From assembly GCF_900103875.1 (NCBI RefSeq), contig NZ_LT629705.1, positions 1,130,501-1,194,500 of the forward strand: DNA of 64,000 nucleotides, given 5' to 3'. A program made the translations under genes and the position numbers. Of this stretch, positions 18,640-27,583 are shown piece by piece; within the stretch, counting starts at the first letter, position 1; each line of letters opens with the position of its first letter. Under the pieces are notes generated by a model that saw only the letters and a program-made list of their open reading frames with translations, was not told the DNA's origin and ran no database searches. The DNA comes from Pseudomonas arsenicoxydans. Its GTDB lineage: Bacteria > Pseudomonadota > Gammaproteobacteria > Pseudomonadales > Pseudomonadaceae.

Positions 18640-20463
18640 ATGAGCAACTCTCAACCTACAAAGCGTATCCACGTAACCGACACGGTCCTGCGCGACGCCC
18701 ATCAATCGCTGCTCGCTACCCGCATGCGCACCGAAGACATGCTGCCGATCTGCGACAAGCTCGATAAAGTCGGCTACTGGTCGCTGGAATGCTGGGGCGG
18801 CGCGACCTTCGACGCCTGCGTACGCTTCCTGAAAGAAGATCCGTGGGAGCGCCTGCGTCAGCTGCGCGCTGCGTTGCCTAACACGCGCCTGCAAATGCTC
18901 CTGCGTGGCCAGAACCTGCTGGGCTACCGCCACTACAGCGATGATGTGGTCAGAGCCTTCGTTGCCAAAGCGGCGGTCAACGGCATCGACGTGTTCCGCA
19001 TCTTCGACGCGATGAACGACGTGCGTAACCTGCGCGTGGCCATCGAAGCCGTGAAAGCCGCTGGCAAACACGCCCAGGGCACCATCGCTTACACCACCAG
19101 CCCGGTGCACACCATCGAGGCCTTTGTGGCCCAAGCCAAGCAAATGGAAGCCATGGGTTGCGACTCGGTCGCGATCAAGGACATGGCTGGCTTGCTGACG
19201 CCTTACGCCACCGGCGAACTGGTCAAGGCATTGAAGTCCGAGCAGTCGCTGCCGGTCTTCATCCACTCCCACGACACTGCTGGCCTGGCCACAATGTGCC
19301 AACTCAAGGCCATCGAGAACGGTGCTGATCATATCGACACCGCTATCTCCAGCATGGCCTCGGGCACCAGCCACCCCGGCACCGAGTCGATGGTTGCCGC
19401 CCTGAAAGGCACCGAGTTCGACACCGGGCTGAATCTGGAACTGCTGCAAGAGATCGGCCTGTACTTCTACGCCGTGCGCAAGAAATACCACCAGTTCGAA
19501 AGCGAGTTCACCGCCGTCGACACCCGCGTTCAAGTCAACCAGGTGCCGGGCGGGATGATTTCCAACCTGGCCAACCAGTTGAAAGAGCAGGGCGCCCTGA
19601 ACCGTATGGGCGAAGTGCTGGCTGAAATCCCGCGCGTTCGTGAAGACCTTGGCTTCCCGCCACTGGTGACCCCGACTTCGCAAATCGTCGGCACCCAGGC
19701 GTTCTTCAACGTGCTGGCCGGCGAGCGCTACAAGACCATCACCAACGAAGTGAAGCTCTACCTGCAAGGCGGCTACGGTAAAGCGCCGGGCACCGTGAAC
19801 GAAAAACTGCGTCGCCAGGCGATCGGCAGCGAAGAGGTGATCGACGTCCGTCCAGCTGACCTGCTGAAGCCTGAAATGGCCAAGTTGCGCGCTGAAATCG
19901 GTGCCGTGGCCAAGTCTGAAGAAGACGTGCTGACCTACGCCATGTTCCCGGACATCGGCCGCAAGTTCCTCGAAGAGCGCGCTGCCGGCACCCTGACTCC
20001 GGAAGTGCTGTTGCCGATTCCCGAAGCGGGCGGTGTGGCCTCGGCCGGTGGCGAAGGCGTGCCGACCGAGTTCGTCATCGACGTCCATGGCGAAACCTAC
20101 CGCGTCGACATCACCGGTGTTGGCGTGAAGGCCGAAGGCAAGCGTCACTTCTACCTGTCCATCGACGGCATGCCGGAAGAAGTGGTGTTTGAACCGCTCA
20201 ACGAATTCGTCAGCGGCGGCAGCAGCAAGCGCAAGCAAGCCACTGCACCGGGCCACGTCAGCACCACCATGCCGGGCAACATCGTCGACGTGCTGGTCAA
20301 GGAAGGCGACACCGTGAAAGCCGGGCAAGCCGTGCTGATCACCGAAGCGATGAAGATGGAAACCGAAGTCCAATCGGCCATCGCCGGCAAAGTCACCGCC
20401 ATCCACGTGGCCAAGGGCGACCGGGTGAATCCGGGCGAAATCCTGATCGAGATCGAAGGCTGA
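18640..20463 (+). CDS. oadA: pyruvate carboxylase subunit B / OadA-like, biotin-bearing
   Basis: 607 residues. N-terminal carboxyltransferase TIM barrel of the HMGL/OadA type (DTVLRDAHQSLLATRM, metal and substrate residues), a conserved PYC/OADA domain (residues 300-470), and a C-terminal biotinyl domain with EAMKMET, where K572 is the attachment lysine. Moves the carboxyl group from biotin to pyruvate to give oxaloacetate. No OadB/OadG sodium-pump genes are nearby, so it works as carboxylase with PycA rather than as a membrane decarboxylase. Followed by a strong terminator. Confidence 0.95.
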   Translation: MSNSQPTKRIHVTDTVLRDAHQSLLATRMRTEDMLPICDKLDKVGYWSLECWGGATFDACVRFLKEDPWERLRQLRAALPNTRLQMLLRGQNLLGYRHYSDDVVRAFVAKAAVNGIDVFRIFDAMNDVRNLRVAIEAVKAAGKHAQGTIAYTTSPVHTIEAFVAQAKQMEAMGCDSVAIKDMAGLLTPYATGELVKALKSEQSLPVFIHSHDTAGLATMCQLKAIENGADHIDTAISSMASGTSHPGTESMVAALKGTEFDTGLNLELLQEIGLYFYAVRKKYHQFESEFTAVDTRVQVNQVPGGMISNLANQLKEQGALNRMGEVLAEIPRVREDLGFPPLVTPTSQIVGTQAFFNVLAGERYKTITNEVKLYLQGGYGKAPGTVNEKLRRQAIGSEEVIDVRPADLLKPEMAKLRAEIGAVAKSEEDVLTYAMFPDIGRKFLEERAAGTLTPEVLLPIPEAGGVASAGGEGVPTEFVIDVHGETYRVDITGVGVKAEGKRHFYLSIDGMPEEVVFEPLNEFVSGGSSKRKQATAPGHVSTTMPGNIVDVLVKEGDTVKAGQAVLITEAMKMETEVQSAIAGKVTAIHVAKGDRVNPGEILIEIEG

Positions 20464-20492
20464 GTTAACAGCCTCGATTGACCGCTTTAACC

Positions 20493-20521
20493 TCGGGGGG
20501 GCATGTGCTCCCCTTTTTTTT
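20493..20521 (+). terminator. intrinsic terminator of pycA-oadA
   Basis: G-rich arm (GGGG) and CCCC arm around GCATGTGCT, followed by eight Ts, 30 bases after the oadA stop. Confidence 0.85.
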
Positions 20522-20538
20522 CGCCCGGGATTTGTGGC

Positions 20539-22758
20539 TTAGAAATTCATCCGCCATTGACCCGTTACGCCATGGTTTCGGCTGTCGGTGCCGAACTCAC
20601 CATTAAGGCCGACACCAAGCGTATGGTTCGCCGACAGCCCAAGGTCCAGACCTGCATCGACCAGCAAACTGTCCCGATCCAGCGGTGCACCGTAAACGCG
20701 GTAGTTTTTCCCGCCTGTTACCAATCGCTGACGGGTATCGATATAGACATCCCCATAGGTGTGCTTCCAGCCGGCACTGAATCGTGGGGTCAGTTGCATG
20801 CCGTTATCCAGGGTGTTGAGCTTCGCCAGCCGCAAGCCGAATGTGCTGTTCAGGTTGTTTTGAGTCTGGCCCTCAACCTTCAATGCTGCGGCGCCACCTT
20901 TTTCGGTGTAGCCGTCACGCTGATAGCGCTGGTAACCCAGGCTGGCGAACGGTTCGATGCTGACGTTGGCACGGCCCAGGTTGTAAGCCACTTCAGCGAA
21001 GGCCTGTTGGGTGCTGGCATCGTAACGACCTTGCGGGCGGTCGCTGAAACCGTTGAAGGCAACACGGCGTTTGGTGCTGCCATCGTGATTGCTGTAGGTC
21101 GCGCCCAGGCGCAGCGCCACAGGACCGTTCTGGCGCTGGGCGTAGGCGCCCAGATGCCAGCTGTCGAGATCGCCGTCGAGGTCGCGGCTGTCCAGGCGAG
21201 TGTCGGATTTGCCGGCCATCACGCCGATGCGCCATTGCCCATCGATGTGCCAATCGGCGCCCAGCACCAAGCCATGGGTGGAATGTTTCAGAGGGTCGTA
21301 ATCGCGATCCAGCGTTCCGCCGTGACCTAGTGCCTGCAACCAGATTCTGCTGCTTTGTTCATTGCCTGCGGCTGTGCGCGGCGAGTTCTTCTGATTGCCG
21401 AAGCCTGCTGCGCTGTCCATTTGGCGCATGGCTGAGAGCAGGGTTGTGCTGATTGGGCTGTCGCTGTTGAGTGTCGCCTTCGCGAGGTTGGCATTGTTGC
21501 TGCCGGCCAGTTGTTCGATGGCATGAGAGGCGGTTTGAATATCGGTGCCGAGAAGTGCGGCGACAGCGACGTTTGTGGGCGTGGAGGGTTTTGCTGGCGA
21601 AGGGGCGGGATGTGCTGCTGTCGCAGGTGCTGAAGCGGTGACCGGCGTATCAGCGGCTATGGGTGGCGTCGGGGTTTCAGCGAAGAGGGGGGCGACGTCA
21701 GATGAAGTCTCTGCTTGCGGTATGTCGATCGGCTCTTCAACGCTTTGGGCGAATTCCTCCCCGTTCTCGGTGATTGCGAAAGCCTCGATAGGCACGTCGT
21801 TACGGGTCAAGATCAGATCGACTTTCTGCTCTTCGTATTCAACCTTGGGCGTTAAAAACGCAAGGTTATTGAGGACCTTTCCAAATTCCCCTTCGACTCT
21901 ATTGGCTAAAAGAATGGTGTTTGCGCTGACGTATGGATAGTCGCCCGGTGACGCAACGATGTTCAGCGTGGCGCCCCCCAGACTGGCGGTGCCGTCGACT
22001 ATAACCGTTGCACTGTTGCGGTCGGCGTCGACCTCGTAGGTCAGTTCGGCCGTTTTGGAAAGCCTCAGGTCGCCCGACACTGTCGGTGCACCGTGAATCT
22101 TGTCGACGGAGAACCTGCCGTTGACCTGCAAGCCCCCGACTCGACCATTGCCGGCGAAAGCCCCTTTTTCATCAACAAGAACCTCGCCCATGACAGTCCC
22201 CGAGTTGGTCAGGGTGCCTCCTGACTGCACCGTTACGCCGCCTCCGATCTCGCCTGTGTTGACAAGAGAACCCTGGATCAACGCTCCTCCTTCGACACCC
22301 CCATCATTTATGAGGGTCGCTTTGGGGCGCACCCATACCCCCGTTTTGAAGTCATTTAGGCTGTTCACGGTCCACGTGCTTCGTTTGAGTTCCAGGCCTT
22401 CGAAGTTGCGACTCTCGCCCAACGTGCCGCCACTTGCCGTATCAAGTTGCAGGAAATTGGTCCCGCCACGACCGTCTACCGTGCCGGTGAGGGCTCCCCG
22501 GCCAGTGACTATGACAAGGTCATTTCCTTCGCTGAAAGCCCGATTATTTCCATCGACTGCTCTGGTGATGGAGGTCTTGATGGTGTCGGCGTGGCTGATA
22601 AAAGCCTCGAGCTGTCCGATGAGCTGCTCCGGTGTTTCAGAAGAAGGAGTGCCGGCATCGACGGACGTCTGCTCGGCGAAAGAAAAATCAACGCAACCCA
22701 CTGCCAGCGCAATGGCCAGCGCCAAGTGGTGTGGACGGAATCTGTGTTGAGTGAACAT
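20539..22758 (-). CDS. autotransporter with beta-barrel domain (type Va)
   Basis: 739 residues. N-terminal signal peptide (LALAIALAVGCVDFSFA), a passenger of about 330 residues made of beta-strand repeats (LVNTGEIGGGVTVQSGGTLTN style), a proline/alanine-rich linker (residues 360-400) and a C-terminal autotransporter barrel from about residue 465, ending in W-R-M-N-F as required for BAM insertion. No protease or lipase motif is visible in the passenger, so adhesion or surface structure is more likely. It shares its region with the oadA terminator downstream. A perfect hairpin covers its ribosome-binding site (see 22760-22792). Confidence 0.92.
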   Translation of the reverse strand: MFTQHRFRPHHLALAIALAVGCVDFSFAEQTSVDAGTPSSETPEQLIGQLEAFISHADTIKTSITRAVDGNNRAFSEGNDLVIVTGRGALTGTVDGRGGTNFLQLDTASGGTLGESRNFEGLELKRSTWTVNSLNDFKTGVWVRPKATLINDGGVEGGALIQGSLVNTGEIGGGVTVQSGGTLTNSGTVMGEVLVDEKGAFAGNGRVGGLQVNGRFSVDKIHGAPTVSGDLRLSKTAELTYEVDADRNSATVIVDGTASLGGATLNIVASPGDYPYVSANTILLANRVEGEFGKVLNNLAFLTPKVEYEEQKVDLILTRNDVPIEAFAITENGEEFAQSVEEPIDIPQAETSSDVAPLFAETPTPPIAADTPVTASAPATAAHPAPSPAKPSTPTNVAVAALLGTDIQTASHAIEQLAGSNNANLAKATLNSDSPISTTLLSAMRQMDSAAGFGNQKNSPRTAAGNEQSSRIWLQALGHGGTLDRDYDPLKHSTHGLVLGADWHIDGQWRIGVMAGKSDTRLDSRDLDGDLDSWHLGAYAQRQNGPVALRLGATYSNHDGSTKRRVAFNGFSDRPQGRYDASTQQAFAEVAYNLGRANVSIEPFASLGYQRYQRDGYTEKGGAAALKVEGQTQNNLNSTFGLRLAKLNTLDNGMQLTPRFSAGWKHTYGDVYIDTRQRLVTGGKNYRVYGAPLDRDSLLVDAGLDLGLSANHTLGVGLNGEFGTDSRNHGVTGQWRMNF

Positions 22759-22759
22759 T

Positions 22760-22792
22760 GAGTTTTGCCTCTATTGATAAGAGGCAAAACTC
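22760..22792 (-). promoter_or_regulatory. perfect stem-loop enclosing the autotransporter Shine-Dalgarno
   Basis: In mRNA sense (minus strand) GAGTTTTGCCTCT, a 7-base loop TATCAAT, and AGAGGCAAAACTC pair over 13 bp. The 3' arm contains AGAGG, the only good Shine-Dalgarno, nine bases before ATG. The hairpin ends one base before the start. This layout would block ribosome entry until melted or opened. There is no T run, so it is not a terminator. Confidence 0.65.
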
Positions 22793-22999
22793 TAAAGAGA
22801 GCGCTTGATTGCCGATGTCAGGCGGTTCTGGCGGGTGTGCAGGTGTTGTCAAATCGTGGTGTCGAAAATGACGAGTCGCCGAGTAACAGCGGTTTTTAGC
22901 CAGTGGAATCGACGACGTTTCTTACAACTCACCGAGACATTACCGGCTATCACAAAATCAGAAACTGATTTCCCACCGTCCAATCACCTGGCGATACCC

Positions 23000-23836
23000 C
23001 TAGCTGCGCTGTAAATACGCCTTCCCGTAATGCCGCTCCATCCTCGCCTGTAACAGCTCCAGCCCAATCGACATCACCCAATAAATCACCGCCGCGGTCG
23101 TCAGCATTTCGATGTACCGATAGCTCGACCGTCCATACGACTGCGCCAAAAACATCACTTCCCAAACGCCCATCACCGAGATCAGTGACGAGTCCTTGAG
23201 CATGGAGATGAATTGATTGGTGGTGGGCGGAATGATGGTGCGCATGGCCTGGGGCAGGGTGACGCGCCAGAAAATTACGGTTTCACGCATGCCCAGCGCC
23301 AGGGAGGCCTCGCGTTGGCCGTGGGGAACGCCGAGGATGCCGGCGCGGAAGATTTCGCTGAGGTAGGCGCCGTAGTTCAACGACAGCGCGATGATGCCGG
23401 CGGCGATGGCGCCCGGGACGATGCCGAGTTGCGGCAGGCCCAGGTAGATCAGCAGGATCTGGATCAGCAGCGGCGTGCCGCGAAAGAACGAGGCGTAGAA
23501 ACTTGCAATCCCGAAGGCCACGGCGCTTTTCGACAGTCGCGCCAGAGCGGTAATGAAACCCAGCAGCGACGACGTCACGATTGAGCACAGGCACAAAAAC
23601 AGTGTCAGCGCCGCGCCTTGCAGAAAGCCGTTTGGCGCCAGGTGCAGGCCGATCAGGTTGGGCAGTTTGTCGAGGATGATCGAGAACTTCAGGTCGAAGC
23701 TCAGGAAGAAACTGGCGAACAAACCCAACATCGCCGCCCACGTCAGGTATAGCCGCGTGCGAAAGCCGAAGATTCGCCGCAGCCGGGATTCAGCCACCGG
23801 TTGTGGTGGCTGAGGTGGTGTCGGGAAAGAAGTCAT
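23000..23836 (-). CDS. amino-acid ABC transporter permease (HisM/GlnP family)
   Basis: 278 residues from the ATG overlapping the stop of the binding-protein gene (ATGA). About five or six membrane helices with the polar amino-acid family signature (GAALTLFLCLCSIVTSSLLG; FFRGTPLLIQILLIYLGLPQ) and the EAA loop for the ATPase (EASLALGMRETVIFWRVTLP). A proline-rich N-terminal tail precedes the first helix. No ATPase gene follows, so it must share one from elsewhere. Substrate unknown; linkage to the methyltransferase suggests methionine-like or methylated amino acids, inference only. Confidence 0.93.
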   Translation of the reverse strand: MTSFPTPPQPPQPVAESRLRRIFGFRTRLYLTWAAMLGLFASFFLSFDLKFSIILDKLPNLIGLHLAPNGFLQGAALTLFLCLCSIVTSSLLGFITALARLSKSAVAFGIASFYASFFRGTPLLIQILLIYLGLPQLGIVPGAIAAGIIALSLNYGAYLSEIFRAGILGVPHGQREASLALGMRETVIFWRVTLPQAMRTIIPPTTNQFISMLKDSSLISVMGVWEVMFLAQSYGRSSYRYIEMLTTAAVIYWVMSIGLELLQARMERHYGKAYLQRS

Positions 23837-24654
23837 TTGCTGATGTCGGCGCCGATCCATTTTTGCGAGAGCTTGCTCAGGGTGCCGTCCTGTTTCAGTT
23901 GCGCAAAGACTTCACGCACCTTGGCGTCCCACTGTGCATCGCCCTTTTCGATGGCGACCGAGTTGGGTTCCGAATACAGCGGCTCGCCGGCCAGTTTGAA
24001 GCGTTTGTCTTCGGTCAGACGTGGTTGCGCGGTGACGAGATTGGTGAGGATCGCATCGAGCCGCACGCCTGCGCCCAGCGCCAAGTCCTGGAACGCTACG
24101 TTATCGGTGTCATACGGCGCGATCTGCACATCTTCAAACGGATACTGCAATTGGGTGTCTTCGGCGCCTTCAATCACCAGGTTTTTATTCAGATAACTTT
24201 CATAGCTGGAGGCGCTGGTAAGGCCGACTTTCTTGCCACTCAGGTCTTTGGCGCTGTGGATGCTGTCGTCCTTGGCGTTGACCACGATCACCGCTGGCGA
24301 AGCGTAGTACTCGACCGGGAAATCGAAGACCTCGGCGCGGGCCTTGCTCGGGGTCATCGAGCAGACGCAAATGTCGTAGCGCCCGCTCCAGCGGCCGGCG
24401 GCGATGACATCCCACGACGGGGTTTCGAGGCGCAGTTTGACGCCCAGTTTATCCGCCACGGCTTTGGCGACATCAACGTCGAAACCGGCGAGCTGGTTCT
24501 GCTCATTCAGAAACGAGAAGGGTGGATAGCTTTCCATCAACACGCCCACTAGTTCTTTCTTTTGCTCGATGCGATCCAGCGTGTCGCCGGCAAAGGCTTG
24601 GGTAGAGGCAGCCAGAATCGTCAGGCCCAGGGCCAGTAGTGGTTGAATTTTCAC
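23833..24654 (-). CDS. amino-acid ABC transporter substrate-binding protein (family 3)
   Basis: 273 residues with a Sec signal peptide (LLALGLTILAASTQAFA). Family 3 fold: GVLMESYPPFSFLNEQNQLAGFDVDVAKAV is split over the typical strand-helix start, followed by the DICVCSMTPSKAR hinge region and the KKVGLTSASSYESYL second lobe. Periplasmic. Co-translated with the permease and divergent from the homocysteine methyltransferase gene. Ligand cannot be read from sequence. Confidence 0.93.
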   Translation of the reverse strand: MKIQPLLALGLTILAASTQAFAGDTLDRIEQKKELVGVLMESYPPFSFLNEQNQLAGFDVDVAKAVADKLGVKLRLETPSWDVIAAGRWSGRYDICVCSMTPSKARAEVFDFPVEYYASPAVIVVNAKDDSIHSAKDLSGKKVGLTSASSYESYLNKNLVIEGAEDTQLQYPFEDVQIAPYDTDNVAFQDLALGAGVRLDAILTNLVTAQPRLTEDKRFKLAGEPLYSEPNSVAIEKGDAQWDAKVREVFAQLKQDGTLSKLSQKWIGADISK

Positions 24655-24766
24655 AATCGATCCCTGCTAAAAAAATGGTTGTTATTAACCGGATGGTGCG
24701 TATTAAATAGTTATAAGGGCGACTCTGGTAGTGAGTTATTTTCATAAGCATATGAGTAAAAAGCAT

Positions 24767-25666
24767 ATGGGCGCAGCGAACACAGTAATTCTGGATGGCG
24801 GCATGGGTCGTGAGTTGCAACGCCGAGGGGCGCCGTTCAGACAGCCGGAATGGTCGGCACTGGCCTTGAGCGAAGCGCCGCAAGCAGTGGAAGCGGTGCA
24901 TGCGGCTTATATCGAATCTGGCGCGGACGTCATCACCAGCAACAGCTATGCGGTGGTGCCGTTTCACATCGGCGAAGAGCGTTTTGCCGCTGAAGGTCAG
25001 GCCCTGGCAGCGCTCGCCGGTGAGTTGGCCCGACGTGCCGTCGATGCCGCGGGCAAGCCTGTGCGGGTCGCGGGTTCATTACCGCCACTGTTCGGCTCTT
25101 ACCGTCCGGATCTGTTCAACGCTGCCCGGGTGACTGAATTGCTGGACCCACTGGTTAAGGGGCTGGCACCGCATGTCGACCTGTGGCTGGCTGAAACCCA
25201 AAGCTCGATTATCGAGGCGCGGGCGATTCACGCGGGTCTGCCGAAGGACGGCAAACCGTTTTGGCTGTCGTTTACCTTGAAGGATGAAGACACGGACGAA
25301 GTGCCGCGTTTACGTTCCGGGGAACCGGTTGCTGAAGCGGCTGAGGCGGCTGCCGAGCTGGGTGTCGAGACATTGTTGTTCAACTGCAGCCAGCCAGAAG
25401 TCATCGGCGCTGCAATTGATGCGGCGAGGGAAACCTTCGAGCGTTTGGGGGTGAAGATTCACATTGGCGCGTACGCCAATGCCTTCCCGCCGCAACCGAA
25501 GGAGGCCACTGCCAACGACGGTCTTGATCCGCTGCGCGAAGACCTTGATCCGCCAGGTTATCTGCAGTGGGCGGCGGACTGGCAAGAACGCGGCGCCAGC
25601 CATTTGGGAGGTTGCTGCGGGATCGGGCCGGAGCACATCGCAGTGTTGGCCCAGAAACTCGCCTAA
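24767..25666 (+). CDS. homocysteine S-methyltransferase family protein
   Basis: 299 residues from the ATG nearest the conserved start; a GTG at 24731 and ATG at 24752 in frame are alternatives. Transfers methyl groups from S-methylmethionine or a similar donor to homocysteine, forming methionine. DGGMGRELQRRG at the N-terminus and the zinc ligands LFNCSQPE and GGCCGIGPEH at the end match MmuM/YagD-like enzymes. Cytoplasmic. Divergence from an amino-acid ABC transporter suggests salvage of an imported methyl donor. Confidence 0.9.
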   Translation: MGAANTVILDGGMGRELQRRGAPFRQPEWSALALSEAPQAVEAVHAAYIESGADVITSNSYAVVPFHIGEERFAAEGQALAALAGELARRAVDAAGKPVRVAGSLPPLFGSYRPDLFNAARVTELLDPLVKGLAPHVDLWLAETQSSIIEARAIHAGLPKDGKPFWLSFTLKDEDTDEVPRLRSGEPVAEAAEAAAELGVETLLFNCSQPEVIGAAIDAARETFERLGVKIHIGAYANAFPPQPKEATANDGLDPLREDLDPPGYLQWAADWQERGASHLGGCCGIGPEHIAVLAQKLA

Positions 25667-25685
25667 GATCGCCCCCGAGTCCGCC

Positions 25686-25722
25686 CCGGGATGCTTTCCC
25701 ACGCAGAGCGTGGGAATGATCG
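25686..25722. repeat. half copy of the GATCGTTCCCACGC palindromic repeat
   Basis: TTCCCACGC-AGA-GCGTGGGAA, a perfect 9-bp palindrome, followed by a GATCG tail, matching one arm of the elements at 9214-9320 and 59262-59372. It lies between two converging genes. Confidence 0.75.
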
Positions 25723-26394
25723 TCAGGTGCGGCACTCGGCAAGGGTTTTCACCTGCCCCGACTCCGTCTGATTCTCATCGCTCAACCAGCGCTCGAACCC
25801 CGCGCCAATCGCCGGCCATTCCGAGTCCAGAATCGAGTACCACGCCGTGTCCCGGTTCTGTCCCTTGACCACCATGTGCTGGCGGAACACACCTTCAAAA
25901 CTGAACCCCAAGCGCTCCGCTGCGTACTTGGAGCGGGCGTTGCCGTTGTTGCACTTCCATTCCAGGCGTCGGTAACCCAGTGCGAACGACTCCTTGGCCA
26001 GCAGGTAAATCGCCTCGGTACTTTTTGGCGAGCGCTGCATCGGCGCGCCGAAGGTTACATGGCCGATTTCAATGCGACCCTGAGCAGGAACAATCGACAT
26101 CAGACTGAGGATGCCCTGCACCTCACCGCTTGCCCGATCAATCACGCTGAAGAAATACGGGTCGCTGTTGGCCGCATGATTGTTCAGCCAGTCGTTGAAC
26201 GCGCTGCGCTCAGGAAAAGGCCCGTACGGCAAATAGTCCCAGAGTTTCGGGTCTGAGCCCGGGCCTTGCAGGGCTTTCCACAAACCATCGGCGTGACGCG
26301 CCGGGTCGAGTTTCTCCAGGCGGATGAAACGCCCTTCGAGGGTTTGAACCGATGGCGCCGGGACGCCTGTCCAGTTAGCGAGTGAAGTCGACAT
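25723..26394 (-). CDS. GNAT family N-acetyltransferase (RimJ/RimL-like)
   Basis: 223 residues. RimJ/RimL-type fold: LEGRFIRLEKLDPARHADGLW at the start with FFSVIDRASGEVQGILSL, IEIGHVTFGAPMQRSPKSTEA and GYRRLEWKCNNGNARSKYAAERLGF, which is the acetyl-CoA-binding and catalytic region. Acetylates an amine or protein N-terminus in the cytoplasm; substrate unknown. An upstream frame extension was not used because the chosen ATG has a GGAG-like site (AAGGAGAAC). Head of a minus-strand row with a second GNAT gene and a PaiB-type gene. Confidence 0.9.
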   Translation of the reverse strand: MSTSLANWTGVPAPSVQTLEGRFIRLEKLDPARHADGLWKALQGPGSDPKLWDYLPYGPFPERSAFNDWLNNHAANSDPYFFSVIDRASGEVQGILSLMSIVPAQGRIEIGHVTFGAPMQRSPKSTEAIYLLAKESFALGYRRLEWKCNNGNARSKYAAERLGFSFEGVFRQHMVVKGQNRDTAWYSILDSEWPAIGAGFERWLSDENQTESGQVKTLAECRT

Positions 26395-26411
26395 GTTGTT
26401 CTCCTTGAACG

Positions 26412-26858
26412 TTAAAGGGCTTTGCGAAACTGGATGAAACCGGGGCGTTCGGCGATGCGCTCGTAGAGCTGGATCGCGGTCGCGTTGGTCTCGTGGGTCA
26501 GCCAATGGACTTTGCAGCAGCCATCCTCTTTGGCGGTGGCGTAAACGAATTCGATCAACTTTCGCCCGACGCCGGTGCCGCGGGTTTCCGGCACTACCAA
26601 CAAGTCTTGAAGGTAGCAGGAGTTTTCAATGCTCCAGTTCGAGCGATGGTAGATGAAGTTCACCATGCCGACCGCCTTGCCATCGAGCCACGCCAAGGCC
26701 GAATGAGTCGGTTCGTTGCGGTCGAGCATGCGCTGCCAGGTGCTGTGCGTAACCGCCTCCGGCAACTCGGTGTTGTAGAAGCGCAGGTAGGCTTGCCACA
26801 GCGGCAACCAGGCAGCGTGTTCGTCGGCGGTCACCTGGCGAATTTCAATCTGACTCAT
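26412..26858 (-). CDS. GNAT family N-acetyltransferase
   Basis: 148 residues. The start is decided by the ribosome site: AAGGA is seven bases from this ATG but only one from the ATG two codons upstream. Acetyl-CoA motif LQDLLVVPETRGTGVGRKLIEF near residue 85, then VHWLTHETNATAIQLYERI, the usual C-terminal GNAT helix. Overlaps the reading region just after the PaiB-type gene, ten bases away, so likely one transcript. Substrate unknown. Confidence 0.9.
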   Translation of the reverse strand: MSQIEIRQVTADEHAAWLPLWQAYLRFYNTELPEAVTHSTWQRMLDRNEPTHSALAWLDGKAVGMVNFIYHRSNWSIENSCYLQDLLVVPETRGTGVGRKLIEFVYATAKEDGCCKVHWLTHETNATAIQLYERIAERPGFIQFRKAL

Positions 26859-26868
26859 GTTCATTTCC

Positions 26869-27492
26869 TTAACGCATCAAGTGGGCGAGGGCTTGGTCGT
26901 GGACGTCAGGGCTGGCGGCGAGGCCTTCGCGCACGCCAGCGATGTCTGCGGTGCTGCGGTTCTGGCTGAGCTTGCGTTTGCCTTCCAGGCGCTGGATCGG
27001 CAGGGCAAACCCGACGATGGCTTTGAGCATGCCGTCGATGTAGTCGGCGGGCGCATCCGCCACTTTCCACGGCTGTGCGCGGCCGGCCTCGTGGCGATCG
27101 GTCAGCGAGCTGACCAGGCCAAGCAGACGATCGGCATCGCTGAACACTTCGGCCGTGCCGTAAGCGTGGACGGCAACGTAGTTCCAGGTGGGCACGACTT
27201 TGCCGTGTTCGGCTTTGCTCGGGTAAAATCCCGGACTGACGTAGGCATCGGCACCGGCAAAAATCACCAGCGCCTCGGCCCCGTCCTGCAATTCTTTCCA
27301 CTGCGGATTGGCCCGGGCGAAGTGGCCGTAGAGGGTGCCATTGGGGCCTTCGTCAGGGCGAAAGAGCAACGGCAGATGACTGGCCTGCAGGCCTTGCTCA
27401 CCGTGGGTAATTACCATGGCGAGGCGGGTGCCGAGTATCTGCTGGTGCAGTTCATCCACATCTTTGATGGCAAAGCCGTTTGGGTTGTACAT
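26869..27492 (-). CDS. FMN-binding negative transcriptional regulator family (PaiB-like)
   Basis: 207 residues. PaiB pattern: MYNPNGFAIKDVDELHQQIL, then HLPLLFRPDEGPNGTLYGHFARANPQW and FAGADAYVSPGFYPSKAEHGKVVPTWNY, in an FMN-binding split-barrel fold. In Bacillus the paiA (GNAT)/paiB pair affects sporulation and polyamine acetylation. Here it is followed ten bases on by a GNAT gene, a similar pairing. Divergent from mocR, sharing a 91-base region with an inverted repeat. Confidence 0.9.
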   Translation of the reverse strand: MYNPNGFAIKDVDELHQQILGTRLAMVITHGEQGLQASHLPLLFRPDEGPNGTLYGHFARANPQWKELQDGAEALVIFAGADAYVSPGFYPSKAEHGKVVPTWNYVAVHAYGTAEVFSDADRLLGLVSSLTDRHEAGRAQPWKVADAPADYIDGMLKAIVGFALPIQRLEGKRKLSQNRSTADIAGVREGLAASPDVHDQALAHLMR

Positions 27493-27533
27493 AGAAAAAA
27501 TTCCTTGGCGAATGTCTGCATCCTAGGCAGGCT

Positions 27534-27566
27534 ATTGGTCTGTTGTAAGAGCCATTAATGACCAAT
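27534..27566. promoter_or_regulatory. inverted repeat in the divergent mocR / paiB-like promoter region
   Basis: ATTGGTC-N19-GACCAAT, two perfect 7-bp half sites about three helical turns apart, lie between the start codons of the divergent genes. MocR-family regulators commonly bind next to their divergent target, so this is a candidate site. Not proven. Confidence 0.5.
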
Positions 27567-27583
27567 TTCGTGGGTCCATTGTC

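Noticed and set aside
18553..20406. 617-codon minus-strand frame opposite oadA
   Set aside because: Shadow of oadA with no start site or protein-like pattern.
18640..20463. OadA as part of a sodium-pumping oxaloacetate decarboxylase
   Set aside because: No oadB or oadG genes; paired with a biotin carboxylase, so pyruvate carboxylase fits.
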